Assembly (NCBI GenBank): GCA_016758965.1
Contig: JAEPRB010000126.1
Coordinates: forward strand, 1 to 64,000
Direction: 5' to 3'
Source: Circinella minor
Lineage: Eukaryota > Mucoromycota > Mucoromycetes > Mucorales > Lichtheimiaceae
Length of the DNA stretch: 64,000 nt
The notes under the pieces are model-generated. The model made no database searches. It saw nothing but the letters and a program-made list of their open reading frames with translations, and was not told the origin of the DNA. Within the stretch, counting starts at the first letter, position 1, and the number at the start of each line of letters is the position of its first letter. Shown here in pieces: positions 1-12,113 of the stretch. The position numbers were made by a program, and so were the translations under genes.

Positions 1-3000
1 TTGTAAAAGCTTGAATATTATGCTAATATGTATGATGAAATAATTATCAAAGAAGATATTACAACCAGTGTCGTTTTGATGTTCTTGTCATTCAAGAGAG
101 ATCCCATATAGACAAAAATCAACTCAATTTTCTACTTTTGATTGTGCACATACTATTTTCATTGGAAAGTATCAGTTAAAAAACTTTCATCACTAAGTAA
201 CATACATACTATTAATCAAGCAAACCTTTCCTGACAATATCTTATATGATAATTAATCAAAGGCTGAATAGAAGTTAAATTATTTAATAACTCTGTATTG
301 TAAGATTTTACTTTCGGTTTTCCAGTATAATAAACATAAAACTATACCCCTTTTTCTCTTGCCGACAATCATTCATGAATGATGTGGGGGCGTGGATTAA
401 GTTAGGAGAGTATAGTTAAAAGCGATATGCAAAGATGAAGGTGTACAACCAGTCATGTTAAATCGGGAAAACTCCTACCGCAAACAATCATATTTTTAGG
501 AATTGTTAGAGCATTCACAGAATACTCTCCTCTTTTTCCTGAATTCATTTATCATGCTGAATACATTCTTGTGCTTGTCACTTTCACTTTCCACCATTGT
601 TTACTGGTATGCCGTTCCGAATACTTAATCTTACTTCTTTTTTTTTTTCCTTTTCTCTCTCTCTTTTTTTTTTTTTGCTTGTCTGCTGTTGTTTCCCCCT
701 TCGCCTTTTCATTCTTCCCCTCCTGGCGGACTAGCGACGCCAGGATAACCACCGCCACCAATCTCCCGTCTTGGTTGTCTGGGCGATGTTTAACCTATTT
801 ACAATACAACAATGGGTAAACCTTGGTGATAATATTATAAATTATCACCATAATGTGTTATCAGGCACCCTGATTGGAGTTCCGCCTGTCCTTTTTCTGC
901 TTTGTTTGCAATTTGAACAATCCTCTTGTGGATATGTGCTCGGTTCAGTCGTTGAGTACGTAGAACTACATCGTCATTTGATTTCGAAAGATAGAAAGGT
1001 AAAGTGATCACACTGATTATTATTATTTTTTGATAATGGAATTTATTTATTATAACCAATAAAAAAAACTCACTCAATCTTACCTATTACATCTATTATG
1101 ATATTTATATATTACCATATTATAATATCTCTTTAGTTTTTTTCTTCTTCGTTTCTTTGCGTGCGATGTGCGCCGGAAGAATGAGAGGGAGAAAAAAAAA
1201 CAATATGTTCATAGCCCCGCGAAATTCCGGAAGTCCTCCAGATAAGATGGGTTCTGGGATAGTGCCAAATCCCATCATCATGGTCGCGGTTGTTGGAGAA
1301 AGAGACACTCTTATATCGGCCCTCGTCCGGCCTTTTGCTGTTTGAAATCGTTGACGTCGGCGGTGGGGAAGGACACATGGTTCTCCATATTAAACCCATA
1401 AATCACACATTGCTTGAAAATAAATTAGTCATTCTGTTTCTTTTTTTTAAAAAAATTATTTCGTTTCCTTTCTTTCAGGGACATGGTGATACAAGGAGAA
1501 CTGACTTTTTATTGCTTATAATTGAAATGTTTCTCGCATTAACTTCAGCGATCATGCTATTATTATGATAGGAAGAAGAATTATATGAATCATATCAGTA
1601 ATTTTTTTTTTTTGGGACAGAAGAGTATTTATGTCACTGTTTATTTAATCTGTTATATTTTCACCATTCACAAAAAAAAATATCATTTCATCTCAAACTA
1701 TAATGATATAAAAAATTGATTGCTTTACAATAATTGGTTACAATTTTATATCGTTTAATTTACATCAATAAGAAAATGAAATGAGAAAATGATTTTCTTC
1801 TTTTTACCCCGAAAATAAAGCATATGATCTTGATAAATGGAGGTATTGCGAAATTAGGATAGGGTCTATCACCTGGATCTAAGTTTATTTTGGGGGGAGT
1901 GTAAAGAAAAAGAAGAAATATACATAAATAGAAAAAAAGAAGGATGGGGGGTGCGGAAAAGCTGGGGTCGAAGAACGATGTCGTAAATAAAAATTCTCAT
2001 GTTTATTTTACAGATGGGGGGAATGCAAAGATGTTCTTGTTGTCGGCCATTCAAGAATATATGTAATCATAGGTATATATATGTATAACATTACAATTAT
2101 AGTTATGATACAAAAATTACAGTGCGCAGTGTTTAATAGGTCATTGCGTGTATTTGATTTGTACGTATTGGATTTAGTGATCAGAAACAACCACACATGC
2201 AGTTTGACAAGACTGCTGATGTTGAGTTGCATATACTACTATTCACACACACCCTTATTTCTTTGTTGAACAAAATATTAAAGTTTATAAAGTGTAACCG
2301 AATGGTTGATCAGGGCTGATCTTTTTGTCCTTCCATTACATTAGTACACCGTCACAGATAAGCTTTCTGAACGCCATTCTTTCTATTCATTAGATCTATC
2401 GTTAAAAAAAGGACTGGATAAACTGCACCGTTTATCTTTGCTTATGTCCTTTTTTTTTTCAAGGTTAAATCAAAATATACCCTCTTTAACGACTCCTAAA
2501 ACTAAAAATGATATTATGTAAATGTAACGTTGCAATAAAATTGGGGGGAAGAATAATGAATTGCTTTATATACCATAAAGGGTAAGAGAGACACACTTTT
2601 GGAATCATGGGAACGTTATTTGCTCTGCTTACCAGCAAACGATAAAAGATAAAAAAAAAAGTTTTGATAAGATGTGCCATTTTTCTAACCAGTTAAAGAG
2701 CCGTGTATATGTTTTTTCAGTTGCCGCAGCGCATTGGATTATTATGTCCAAATTCCGGGTTTAGATCCATTTGAAAAGGTTACTTTGGTTTTCTTTTTCT
2801 TTGGCTGACTGGATGTGTGGGTTACACAAGAGCGGTACATTCAAACCTCCTCAATCAAGATAACAAATAAGCTATGCACTAGTATATTACGCTTACACAA
2901 TATATTCTACAGCTAACCTGCGTATAATAAATTATGTGGCGTTATATAAAACATCCCAGATGCACTCTTGTTTTTATTTGTATTTGTATTTGTCTGTATA

Positions 3001-6000
3001 ATGTGTACATGTTTATGTTTGTCTCCAACAATATTGACATAAAAAATTTGCTGATCTCCATATATAGCTATTTATTTGTTTTGATCTCGGCTTTTATAAA
3101 ATTCAGGTTGGTTCTCATTTGCTTTTTCTTCCTAATTAAAACAAAATAGAATCATTCAATGGAAGTTGTTGTATATGCCTATTCTTTGAACCCATTCCTT
3201 TTTTTGATAAGATATATATGATGGTACATATCTATATAATTTCAATAAAGAATACTTCATGAAAAGACCTTCATTTTTTAAAGAATCGCAGGACATAACA
3301 CTGCACCATATACGTATGAAAAAACGTTAGTGAGCTTTACATGAACACTGAGTGACCAACATAATAAGCCATATAACGAAAAGAAAATGGCGTTTTCATC
3401 TTATAAATCTTATTTAGCTGTATAGACTAAAACGTCTGGGTTTGACTCTACAAGATCAAGGTAATAGATTATGAGAGTTCTGATATTTCTTTCAAAAGTA
3501 ATCGCACCATTTATGATGTAATGACCATAAAATCAGCATAAATGTATGGCTTTACTTTTTATAGTATTCTCAGACCATTTTTATAAATATTTACCTCGAT
3601 TTGCTTTGGAGCTAGCTACAAGTTCGTGAAGATCGCGTCGTCATATTCCCAGATTCTCATTCAGCATCAATTATTTAGAGTATCTCTACATACTCACTTT
3701 TTCAAAAGAATATGCTAAATTAAAAAAGATATAGTCATTATGATCTAAGCGCCCAATTAGATCGGTGCAGTTTGCTAATATATATGTATTATATAGAAAA
3801 AGGCTTTTATTAAGATTTTAAACTTCCTGGTTTGGCAGCTGTGGGTATTTCCCTTTATACTATCTTAGCACGTGTAACTCATAGTCAACCTAGACTCCTT
3901 CTAATTGACAAACCTAATGCCCGATAGTAGACCTGCTGCTAAGATTAATGAAGAAAAATAGGTCTGTAGATCCCCAAAAGCTCAAAAGATCGAATCTCGA
4001 AAGCACATCAACTAATTTACTGCCAGCGTCTTTACACTTTTCTGTAAATACTATACAGAGGTTAAGAAGATGATTCTTTTTAATTAATCTTATGTTCAGT
4101 ACAACTACCCACCCCAAACTTTTAATATGGCTTTAAAAAGCGACCTTTTTGAAAATTGACGTTAAAACATTTCTTTTGATTTGTTTTCATAACGTCATTT
4201 TTACCCCAGTAACAGCGCATTGGGCTTGTCAACAGTAATTACGTAAGCTCTTTTTAAATATCATTGCTACTATAATATAGGTATCAAAATGAATTTTTAA
4301 TTTGTTAAAATCATTTGAAAATTAATCAGTAGCTGCTTTCTTATCGTTTGATTTATTATAAAAGAAGCACAATGATACTATATTAGAAGTGTAGGATACA
4401 ATCGCGTTTGAAAATTAAGTGCGGTTTCTTTCATGAGAATTAGTAAATCACTTTTCTCTCGGATATAAGTTGTCATAAAGTGATTCGCTTCTAAAAGCTT
4501 TCAGCTATAACCAGATAGAATAAATGTACGGCATTAAAATTAACAAAGTAAAGAGACATAAAAAAGTCTAATGGCTTGCTTAAAAAAATTAAGGAAAAAA
4601 ACCATGAAGCAGATCTGTCACTATTATGTATTTCATATCATTAAGAGCATTATACTTGTGAAGAATACGAGAATGAGTGAGGAAAAGACATACATAAAAT
4701 CTTGGTGATTGAGAAACTTTGCGATAGCAGTTACATCTTTCAAGCAGCTGGATAATACTTGAACTTCTCAGTTGTTAAAATGACGAAGTGTATCATCCCA
4801 CAGTTTGAAGTTGAGAATGAAAATGTCCAAAAGAATAGTATCATTGGTAGCAGTAGTAGAAAGCTCAATTGGGAAAGATATCGGATGAAAAATACATCTA
4901 ATACTTTGACAAGACAACAGTTATAAAACAAGTGTAATAGTATAACAATATGGTCTGTCGTTAAAATGATCTGTTTATAAGATGTGGAGTAATAAATTGA
5001 TTTTGAGAATCAAGACATCACCTTTCTTAACAAAGTTAGTTATCGGTTTATTATTGTCTACAAACATGTGAAAGGGTTCTCTTTACTTCGACTGAGTTTG
5101 CTATTATTCCTCAGCGATCACTCACAAAGTCTTTATATAACAAGTACGTATTCAGTAATGCCAATATTTATATTATATATAATTGTATAATATTCGACAA
5201 AATTAACTGTGACATATGACCAAAGAAATTGATCACGACGAACAGAGTACAGCGTCTCTAATTATGTTTTTATTGAGCAATGTTCAAATAATGAATAAAA
5301 AAGATAAATAAATATATACATCTTGATCCTATTAGTTACATATGTATAAACTGAACTGATTTACTTGTAGGGTTTTAATGGGTACCCAAGTGGTATTAGA
5401 AAATTGCATTTTCATGTCGTATGATATTTATAACAAATGTCATATATTTATTTTATTCACAAAGTGATTGATTTATCTACATCATTTTCTTAACTAATAT
5501 ATAATTGTTTAAGATAATAAGTTGTTAATAAGCACCACCGCCGAAAAAAAATGCATTAGCCATGTTGACCTCTTTCTAAATTACTAATAGATTATCCTGT
5601 CACGTTGTCTACAAGTTCGCTTCATTTTTCTCAGATGATGTGCTTTATTAAACAGATAATAAAAAAATATAGTGTTTTACATCTTATAGTATGTCGTGAC
5701 ATGCTAGAAGAGCGAGCTAAAACTCACTTTAACACTTTTTTTCAATAATGAATGTACTTTTCTGTGCATTTGACATTGGCCTAGAAGAATGATATTATTA
5801 TGTTCGATTTGCAAGTGATAACTCATTACTCCTGCGTAAAATTGATAACGAATTAGTGTTTCAAGTTTGGAAATGAGTAACTGATATAGAATATCAAAAA
5901 TGCTTTATTTAATGAGAACTAAAGAACGCACCAAGTCGCGCAAAATATTGTTCGCATATTGAGTTTTATATAATATAACAACTACTGTGTATTGAATTTT

Positions 6001-6700
6001 ACTACCATATAAATATGCCCTTTTAAGAGAACAGCCCATATAAGTATGTAACTGTGTGACAGAATCAATGATGCTGACCCATGGTGGTCTCGAACAAAAA
6101 GCCCATCACCTTTGTTGTACAGTCGAATTATTCAGGTCTTACATAAACAATGCTTTCTAAAGATTGGGTCTGTGGCGATGGGTTCGCACAATATTAGGCG
6201 GGTAACTCGGGAACTGGAAGACAGACTTATTTTGTTTATCAAATTCCGATTGTTAATTACAAAAGCATTTTTCCCACGAACAAACAAATAAGATTATACA
6301 ATTCAAGGCTCTTTCCCCCCAATTTTTTGTTCTTGTGGCGCTTTGACACTTAACATAAATATATACAACTAATAAGAAAACCATTCTCCGTGCGCTCAGA
6401 CAAATTCTATGCTTTACAACACACATGAAATTACCCGTTAAGCATCTGCATAACTTTTTTTTTGTATAACCTTTTGATAACCATATTTGTTCAAAATAAT
6501 TGTATAGAGTTTCATTATAACAGTGAAAAAAATGACTTTGTGTTGATTGCGAACAAGCGATTGCGCATAGTGATTTCATAACAGTGAAAAATGGACTATG
6601 TAATGGTACAATGAGCTACACCCGTTCTTAAATTTATTATGAATAAGATATATTTATTGTGGTACATAGTTATAATCAAATAAAAGTGATAGCCAAAATC
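1..6700. other. Gene-poor AT-rich region
   Basis: No reading frame here can be extended by plausible splicing into a recognisable protein. Open frames are short, hydrophobic or Lys/Asn/Phe-rich, as expected from AT-rich noncoding DNA. Two patches, about 700-830 and 1150-1400, are visibly less AT-rich than their surroundings but give no recognisable protein on either strand. A stem-loop at 2404-2456 is listed separately. A 108-codon open frame on the minus strand at 6253-6579 has no recognised motif and I do not call it. Confidence 0.6.
2404..2456. repeat. Imperfect stem-loop
   Basis: The outer arm AAAAAAAGGAC (2404-2414) is complementary to GTCCTTTTTTT (2446-2456). An inner arm GATAAAC (2417-2423) is complementary to GTTTATC (2430-2436), enclosing the 6-nt loop TGCACC. 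The two paired blocks are separated by a bulge that is larger on the 3' side. No gene is adjacent. It could be a small inverted-repeat relic or an RNA hairpin. Confidence 0.55.
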
Positions 6701-6702
6701 TA

Positions 6703-6878
6703 CAGTAAAACCTCGCTTTTTGCACCCTCGATTTTTGCACACCCCCTCTTTTTGCACACCTTTTGGTCAAAATCCCACTCTAATTTTACTATGTCATGAA
6801 CCCCACTTTTTGCACACCCCCGGTTTTTGCACTACTTTCGAGCCAAATCCCACCTGTGCAAAAAACGGGGTTCAACTG
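6703..6878. mobile_element. 176-bp MITE with pogo/Tigger-like terminal inverted repeats
   Basis: The left end is CAGTAAAACCTCGCTTTTTG. The reverse complement of the right end is CAGTTGAACCCCGTTTTTTG, matching it at 16 of 20 positions. The element is flanked on both sides by TA (6701-6702 and 6879-6880), the target duplication made by Tc1/mariner-type transposases. CAG ends followed by A-CC-CG recall the pogo/Tigger group. The interior has five direct copies of TTTTTGCAC (at about 6717, 6732, 6749, 6807 and 6824) and one inverted copy near 6856. It is also built of two similar halves, each ending in AAATCCCAC. There is no transposase frame, so it is non-autonomous. Confidence 0.8.
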
Positions 6879-6880
6879 TA

Positions 6881-8136
6881 ATAGACGATTTATGTTTGAA
6901 ATACATGTACACTATAATATTACCTAAAAATATATCGTTGATTTTTATTTGGGTGGAAAATGGATGTTGATATTGTCTAGTTCTTGCTGTAAAAATCTTT
7001 TATTATGTAATAAAAAGAGATAGCAAAAATCTAATAATACATTCACTTTATAGGCTAGCTAAAACACTGGATATATTATATGTGCTTTTCTATGCATTTA
7101 TTCTATCTTTTTTGATTTAGATAGAATGATTCTACTCAGGACATTGAAAAAAGTTAACCTAAATTATTACATCATAATATGCAAAACAATATATGTTCTG
7201 AATGAGCTTACTTTCCCTCGGTTTAACGTCTTTGTGTAGGATATCACGTATATACTGCCTTCCAAGATGATGTTTTCGTTTTCGTTTTTTTTTTCTTTTT
7301 GATTAATGAAATAATTTATAATTAGATCTTTATTAAAAAGAGAAGCAGATTTTTAAATCAATACCCCAGTAATGATACTAATGCAGCATAATAACCATGG
7401 TATGTGATGGTATTATATTCTAAAGAATTAGTTTTATCACTCTTCTTCCTAAAAATATAACGTGAGTATTATGAAGAACTCGAACATTCGTAAATCCGAA
7501 ATTAAAGTAACTATCAGTTTATTTTGAAAAATACAGCTTTTGTGAGAAGCAATGTAGATTTTAACATGTAATAAAGGAAGTATTGTTATTATATAACTAC
7601 GTATCATTGTTCGACATTACACCAAATGATGTCATTTTGACTTATGCCGTATAGGCACAAAAAGTAGTAATTATACTATCAATAAATAACATATAGTTTC
7701 ATTCAAAATATCATAGATAAATCAGTCGCTGGAATAGGCAGATGCTCGACCACACATAGCCCTTCAGAAACAGGTATAAAGAAAGGGACAGGAGAGATGG
7801 ATCATTCCTGCCAAATTATTATAAGAAACTCCTGAAAAATAAACCAAGTAAATGCTCTTCTGATTGCATACGTACATCCTTATCCAGTACTACGTAAAAT
7901 ATATTGACACACTCCATATACTAATAGACATATCAATCCATAATAGCAGTTATATAATAATAAACAAACAGTGGGTGCAAATCAAAAAAAAAATAGGTAT
8001 TTATATTTCATGCGAATAATGTTATCAATTACGTCATATCAACAATTCTATTATTATAATTCTCTTCGCAAAAAAATATTTCTCAAACTCACCTGCTTTT
8101 TTTTTCCTCTTTTTTATATAAATCTACAAAAGAGTA
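6881..8136. other. Intergenic, upstream of the DUF4870-type gene
   Basis: AT-rich DNA without a recognisable gene. It must contain the promoter of the plus-strand gene starting at 8137. The last 60 bases before that start are rich in T tracts, but I cannot assign a TATA box with confidence. Confidence 0.5.
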
Positions 8137-8582
8137 ATGGATTTTTCTCCATATAAACCATCGCCTGACGAAGACAGGACATCACGATTAAAACAAGACC
8201 GTAAAGCAAAAGGGAAATCACGTAGTTCGACAACAGGTGGAAATGGAAAATATGATCCTATACAAAATAATTCATATCAATCGGGTGCAAGTGCAACAAC
8301 AGCAGTAGGAGGCGGTAGTGGTAGTAGTAAAAATGGTAATGGTACAAGTGGGTTCGATAATTCATCCCTTTATGAAGAAGGACTCTTTTCACATGGCCCT
8401 AGTATAGGTGGAGGAACGCCCGGTGGTACAGTTCGAGTAAACAAGTATGAGACACGTTTACCGATACGTGTCGATGTCGAAGCAGCATTGGCATATGCAT
8501 TAGGTCCCATTACAGGTTAGTTACAAGGATGTTCTTGTTATCACTATTATTGTTATTGGTTTAACAAAATTAGAGAGGGGGA

Positions 8583-8624
<42 letters not shown>

Positions 8625-9149
8625 TGATAATTTTATGAGCTATACTCACATTTATTAATTTTATAGGAGTATTATTGCTTATCCTTGAAACGAAAAATGA
8701 TTATGTTCGATTTCATGCTTGGCAGGTAAAATAAAGATTAATGAATAAAGAAATGGATGGTGATGATCAATGTTGGATGAACAAAGTAAAAAAAAAAGGT
8801 CGCGTCAAAAGATAAAAATCCTCATGTCCATAATATTTATCTATATAGTCATCAGCATTATTTTTATTTTTACTGTGTGTTCATTTCATTTTGATGTTTA
8901 TCTCAAGTACATTATCATGGATGTTATTCGTTTTTGATATACTTCTCATTCTAGCTCTTGGGTAAGCTATTATTAAACGAGGGAAAACAAGGAGGACATT
9001 CTTGAAAAATAAAAACTGGGGTGAATTAACTGAGGATGGTAATAACAACGATATATAGGTACCGTGCGTATTTGGATGGTGCATCATTAGAACGTTCCTA
9101 TGTGCCATATTTTGGTCCTTTGGCAGCTGAATGGGTTGATACCGAGTAA
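8137..9149 (+). CDS. Small Tic20/DUF4870 (UPF0132)-type membrane protein
   Basis: Four exons: 8137-8515, 8667-8725, 8849-8961, 9059-9149, giving 213 aa. The first ~105 residues are polar, Gly/Ser-rich and probably disordered. The C-terminal half has the signature of the DUF4870/UPF0132 family: an Ala-rich helix with LAYALGPITG, then a hydrophobic strand ending in a charged turn, and FHAWQSALF. A long hydrophobic stretch (about residues 148-184) gives two further membrane segments, and the protein ends in a short polar tail. Splice phases close at every junction. Family members are small membrane proteins of uncertain function; some relatives take part in protein translocation in plastids, which cannot be carried over here. 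Intron 1 holds an (AT)n(GT)n microsatellite. The gene converges with the RhoGEF gene downstream. Confidence 0.82.
8583..8624. repeat. (AT)n(GT)n microsatellite in an intron
   Basis: About 26 bp of alternating AT runs directly into about 16 bp of GT. It lies within the first intron of the DUF4870-type gene, between the donor at 8516 and the acceptor at 8666. Confidence 0.9.
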
Positions 9150-9773
9150 TATATAATATAGTATTATGATCATACGTATACCACACATTCATTATCCATA
9201 TCTCTTCTCTCTTTCTATTAAGCATTTAGTAGTAATTACTCTTAGGATTGCCTATATATATATATTCTAATATTTTTATAATTTGCTTCTATAAACTGTG
9301 TATTAAAATAAAAAAAATCAATACATATATAAATATAGATATAGAGACGGATTTGCAAAAAAAAGCATGTATTTATGTATTGAAGATATGCCAAAAAAAA
9401 ATAGAAAGAAAAGCTATACATGGCATATGATGTATGTATATATGATATGAAATCCATTATTATAAGGCATAAACTATAATATAACTAAGAATAGAAATCC
9501 TTGTTTTTTTCTCTTATGTGTTTGTATCGTAGTTACACAGGTTAAGAAAGAGAAAATGCAAAAACGTCGAACCGGCGACTTCTTCGAATCAAACCCTTCC
9601 CTCCCCATGTTCAATCGAATTTTTTCCATTATAAAAAAAAGTATTAAAGATATGTAAGAAAAAGAATGGACAGGGTTATTCATTATCGTGTTTTGTAGAA
9701 GATAATAGGCGTGATGATTTTTTTTGTTAATTTTGTTGTTGCTGATGCGTTTATAGTAAGAAAAAAAGTTCCA
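9150..9773. other. Intergenic between convergent genes
   Basis: This 624-bp stretch separates the stop of the plus-strand DUF4870-type gene from the stop of the minus-strand RhoGEF gene. It holds (AT)n stretches and A/T tracts that probably serve both 3' UTRs. The open frames inside are shadow frames with no recognisable domain. Confidence 0.6.
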
Positions 9774-12113
9774 TTAAGTGCGATCGGACGATGTAGAAGA
9801 ACGACTATCCTTACTACGAGCTTGTACGACACGTCGTTTATTGGCAGCTAAATGAAACAATAAAGTTAGAGTTTACAGTGCAATGTCATATAATTAATAT
9901 GTATATGGCTGATATTAATTTTGTTCCCTTTCAACTTACATTTAGCAGAAGCACGGTCGAGATTCGCAATGACTTTTTGTAAACGTTCCATCCAACGATC
10001 TCGGTCCTCCTGATTCTCAGCTTGCAAAACGTGAGCTTGAGAAGACGCCACAAAGGTTGTATTTAATGTATCTACACCTTGAAAAGGGGAAGTAATTTCA
10101 ATGGTATTGGGATGAACGGGTTTCAGTCGTGCACGCTCCAGCGGAACCATGCCCTTAAATTGAAGTAACGTCCGATTTCCATCCTGTTTGGGTCGTACAA
10201 AGACAAGGATATCGGAGAACAAGATATATATACGTTCTTCGCCACTTATCGACATAGAACTTTGTAACACGAGACGTCGTTGTGCCTTAACACCAAAAGG
10301 AGCTCCGATTAACGCCTGATGGATCATCAGCACTTGATCAACATTATCTGCATCGTCAATCCTATTATAACACGTTGCATTAAAATTAATATTAAAAAAC
10401 AAAGCACAGCAAAAAAACTTATGCATGTAATATAAATATGTGTGTGGGAAATATAGAAAAGAAAAGTTTATCTGGGGGGGTAGAAGAATATAAAGGTGAA
10501 ATCATGATTTATCCAACAATAGGAACTTGCTACTTACTTTGCTTTCATTTCTTCAGCAATAGAAACCATACGTTGTTTACATTGTAGAAGTTGTACATAA
10601 TCTGGATGCATGGGAGACGTGGCGTCAGCTATTCTGGTCATGAGTTGAGCATAACGACTAATGCATCCTGCAGGTGTTTGAAGTAATGCCAATAAGGTCG
10701 CCCCTTTAAGTTGTGCATCTTTGTGAGCGTTCTAAAGTTAAAACAAAGGTTTTTGTTTAGAATGGGGCGGGTCAAACAAAAGACAAGTATTGGGTTGATC
10801 TAGGTTATTCTTTTTCTACACTCACGTCAATGAATTTTTTAAATGGTTGATATCGAGTTAATCGTTCGTAAGTTGTTACTGCGGTACTGTAATTATCGAG
10901 ATATGCTTTATATGCCCCCATCCGTGCAAACTATAAACAATAGTAAAATAATAAATGTTAGCCTTTTCCATTTCAACATTATTACAAATATAAATAATCA
11001 ACACAAATACAGAAATTTGAGGTTACCCAGCTTTGAAACACGTCGGAAATAATCTGCGTGGGACCCCAAATTCGTAACCTGGTAGCAAAAAAAAATTTTT
11101 TTAATAATTTAGTACAATGTGAGTTACCATGGTTATAGTTTTTTTTTCACTGTTCCTACCAATGTATTGGTAAAAAAAGAACGTTGAGCGTGGTAACCAT
11201 AAATAAAAATATATTATCGGTTTATTAAAAAAGAGAGGTGTAACAACAAAAAAAAAAAAAAACCAGAAAAAAGGATTTACCGTTCTTCTAAGCCGATTAA
11301 AATTTCATGGTGAACATGCAGGATCTCCTCGAAATTACCGAAAAGCCAGCGAGTTTCACGTTCAGTGCAAATCATTTTTTTCATACCAAGAAAACTGAAT
11401 GAAGATTGTTTCGCATCCTTCTTCAATGGTTCGATAAATACATTTGAAACAACTTGAAGCGATTCGAAATAAGCTTGTTCGGATGTAAGTAATTGATGAA
11501 CAAGTGTTTCTCTACGACGATGTACCATCTCGTGGTCTTGTATCACATTCATTACCGAATTAGGTTAATACTTTTTGATTATTTCTTTTTTAACAACTAA
11601 AATAAATCGCTGCCTGCCCTTTTTTTTGAACCATTATTGTGTAGAAGTGTCATGTGTTTTGGGGGAGGGGGGGGCAAAAACGGGATTTGTTGTCTAACTT
11701 TTACACAAAGATTCCCAAAAATAAAGTAATAAATAAATGAGCTTACCAATCAGGCCATCATCTACATCATCATAGTTTAGGCTATCAATAATATCAAAAT
11801 GATCGTCACTTAATTCCATATTGTTGTTGTTGTTGTTATTATTATTAGGTAATGAATGATATTGTTGCTGTTGAGATGGAGGAGGAGGTAGTGGTGTATT
11901 TGATAAATACTGTTCGATAGAAAATCCAGTAAGATTGGTCGAGTCACTTGGATATCGTATCGAAGAGTTGGTACTACTATTACTGCTAGTTGTTGCAGTC
12001 GATGCTCTGCTTAATCCGCTCTCCGTTTTAATTGAATATTGACGATTAGGATTTTTTCGTGAAAAGGAAGAAGCTAGCATCGGATGACCATTGTCATCAA
12101 CAGGTGTAGACAT
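9774..12113 (-). CDS. Rho guanine nucleotide exchange factor (DH-PH)
   Basis: Seven exons on the minus strand: 12113-11747, 11536-11281, 11078-11027, 10930-10826, 10731-10538, 10361-9940 and 9847-9774, giving 489 aa with all phases closing. Residues 1-122 are low-complexity (Ser, Asn run, PPPP). The DH domain spans about 125-325, beginning HRRRETLVHQLLTSEQAYFE (conserved region 1) and including LLQTPAGCISRYAQLM (conserved region 3). A PH domain (about 335-465) follows, with ERIYILFSDILVFVR and a C-terminal helix carrying the DRDRWMERLQ-type Trp (here EDRDRWMERLQ). The tail is basic. DH-PH proteins exchange GDP for GTP on Rho/Cdc42 GTPases at membranes to drive polarity and wall growth; which GTPase it serves cannot be read from sequence. 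It is short for a fungal RhoGEF and has no other recognisable domain. The acceptor at 11537 is AAG, less usual than the TAG/CAG elsewhere. Confidence 0.9.
11119..11207. repeat. Imperfect inverted repeat in a RhoGEF intron
   Basis: The centre is TACCAAT, two bases, ATTGGTA, a perfect 7-bp hairpin. Around it, related GTTACCATGG and GTGGTAACCAT blocks give a longer but broken inverted arrangement. It lies inside the intron between 11079 and 11280. It may be a small palindromic insertion. Confidence 0.4.

Noticed and set aside
552..1568. Several overlapping open frames of 60-92 codons on both strands in a slightly GC-richer patch
   Set aside because: They contradict each other, have Lys- or Phe-rich translations, no recognisable motif, and no splice scheme that joins them into one protein.
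6253..6579. Minus-strand open frame of 108 codons
   Set aside because: No domain recognised, Cys-rich mixed composition, no splice partners; probably chance in AT-rich DNA or an old relic.
9560..9620. CGGTTCGACG on the minus strand resembling a tRNA T-loop
   Set aside because: No cloverleaf can be drawn around it.
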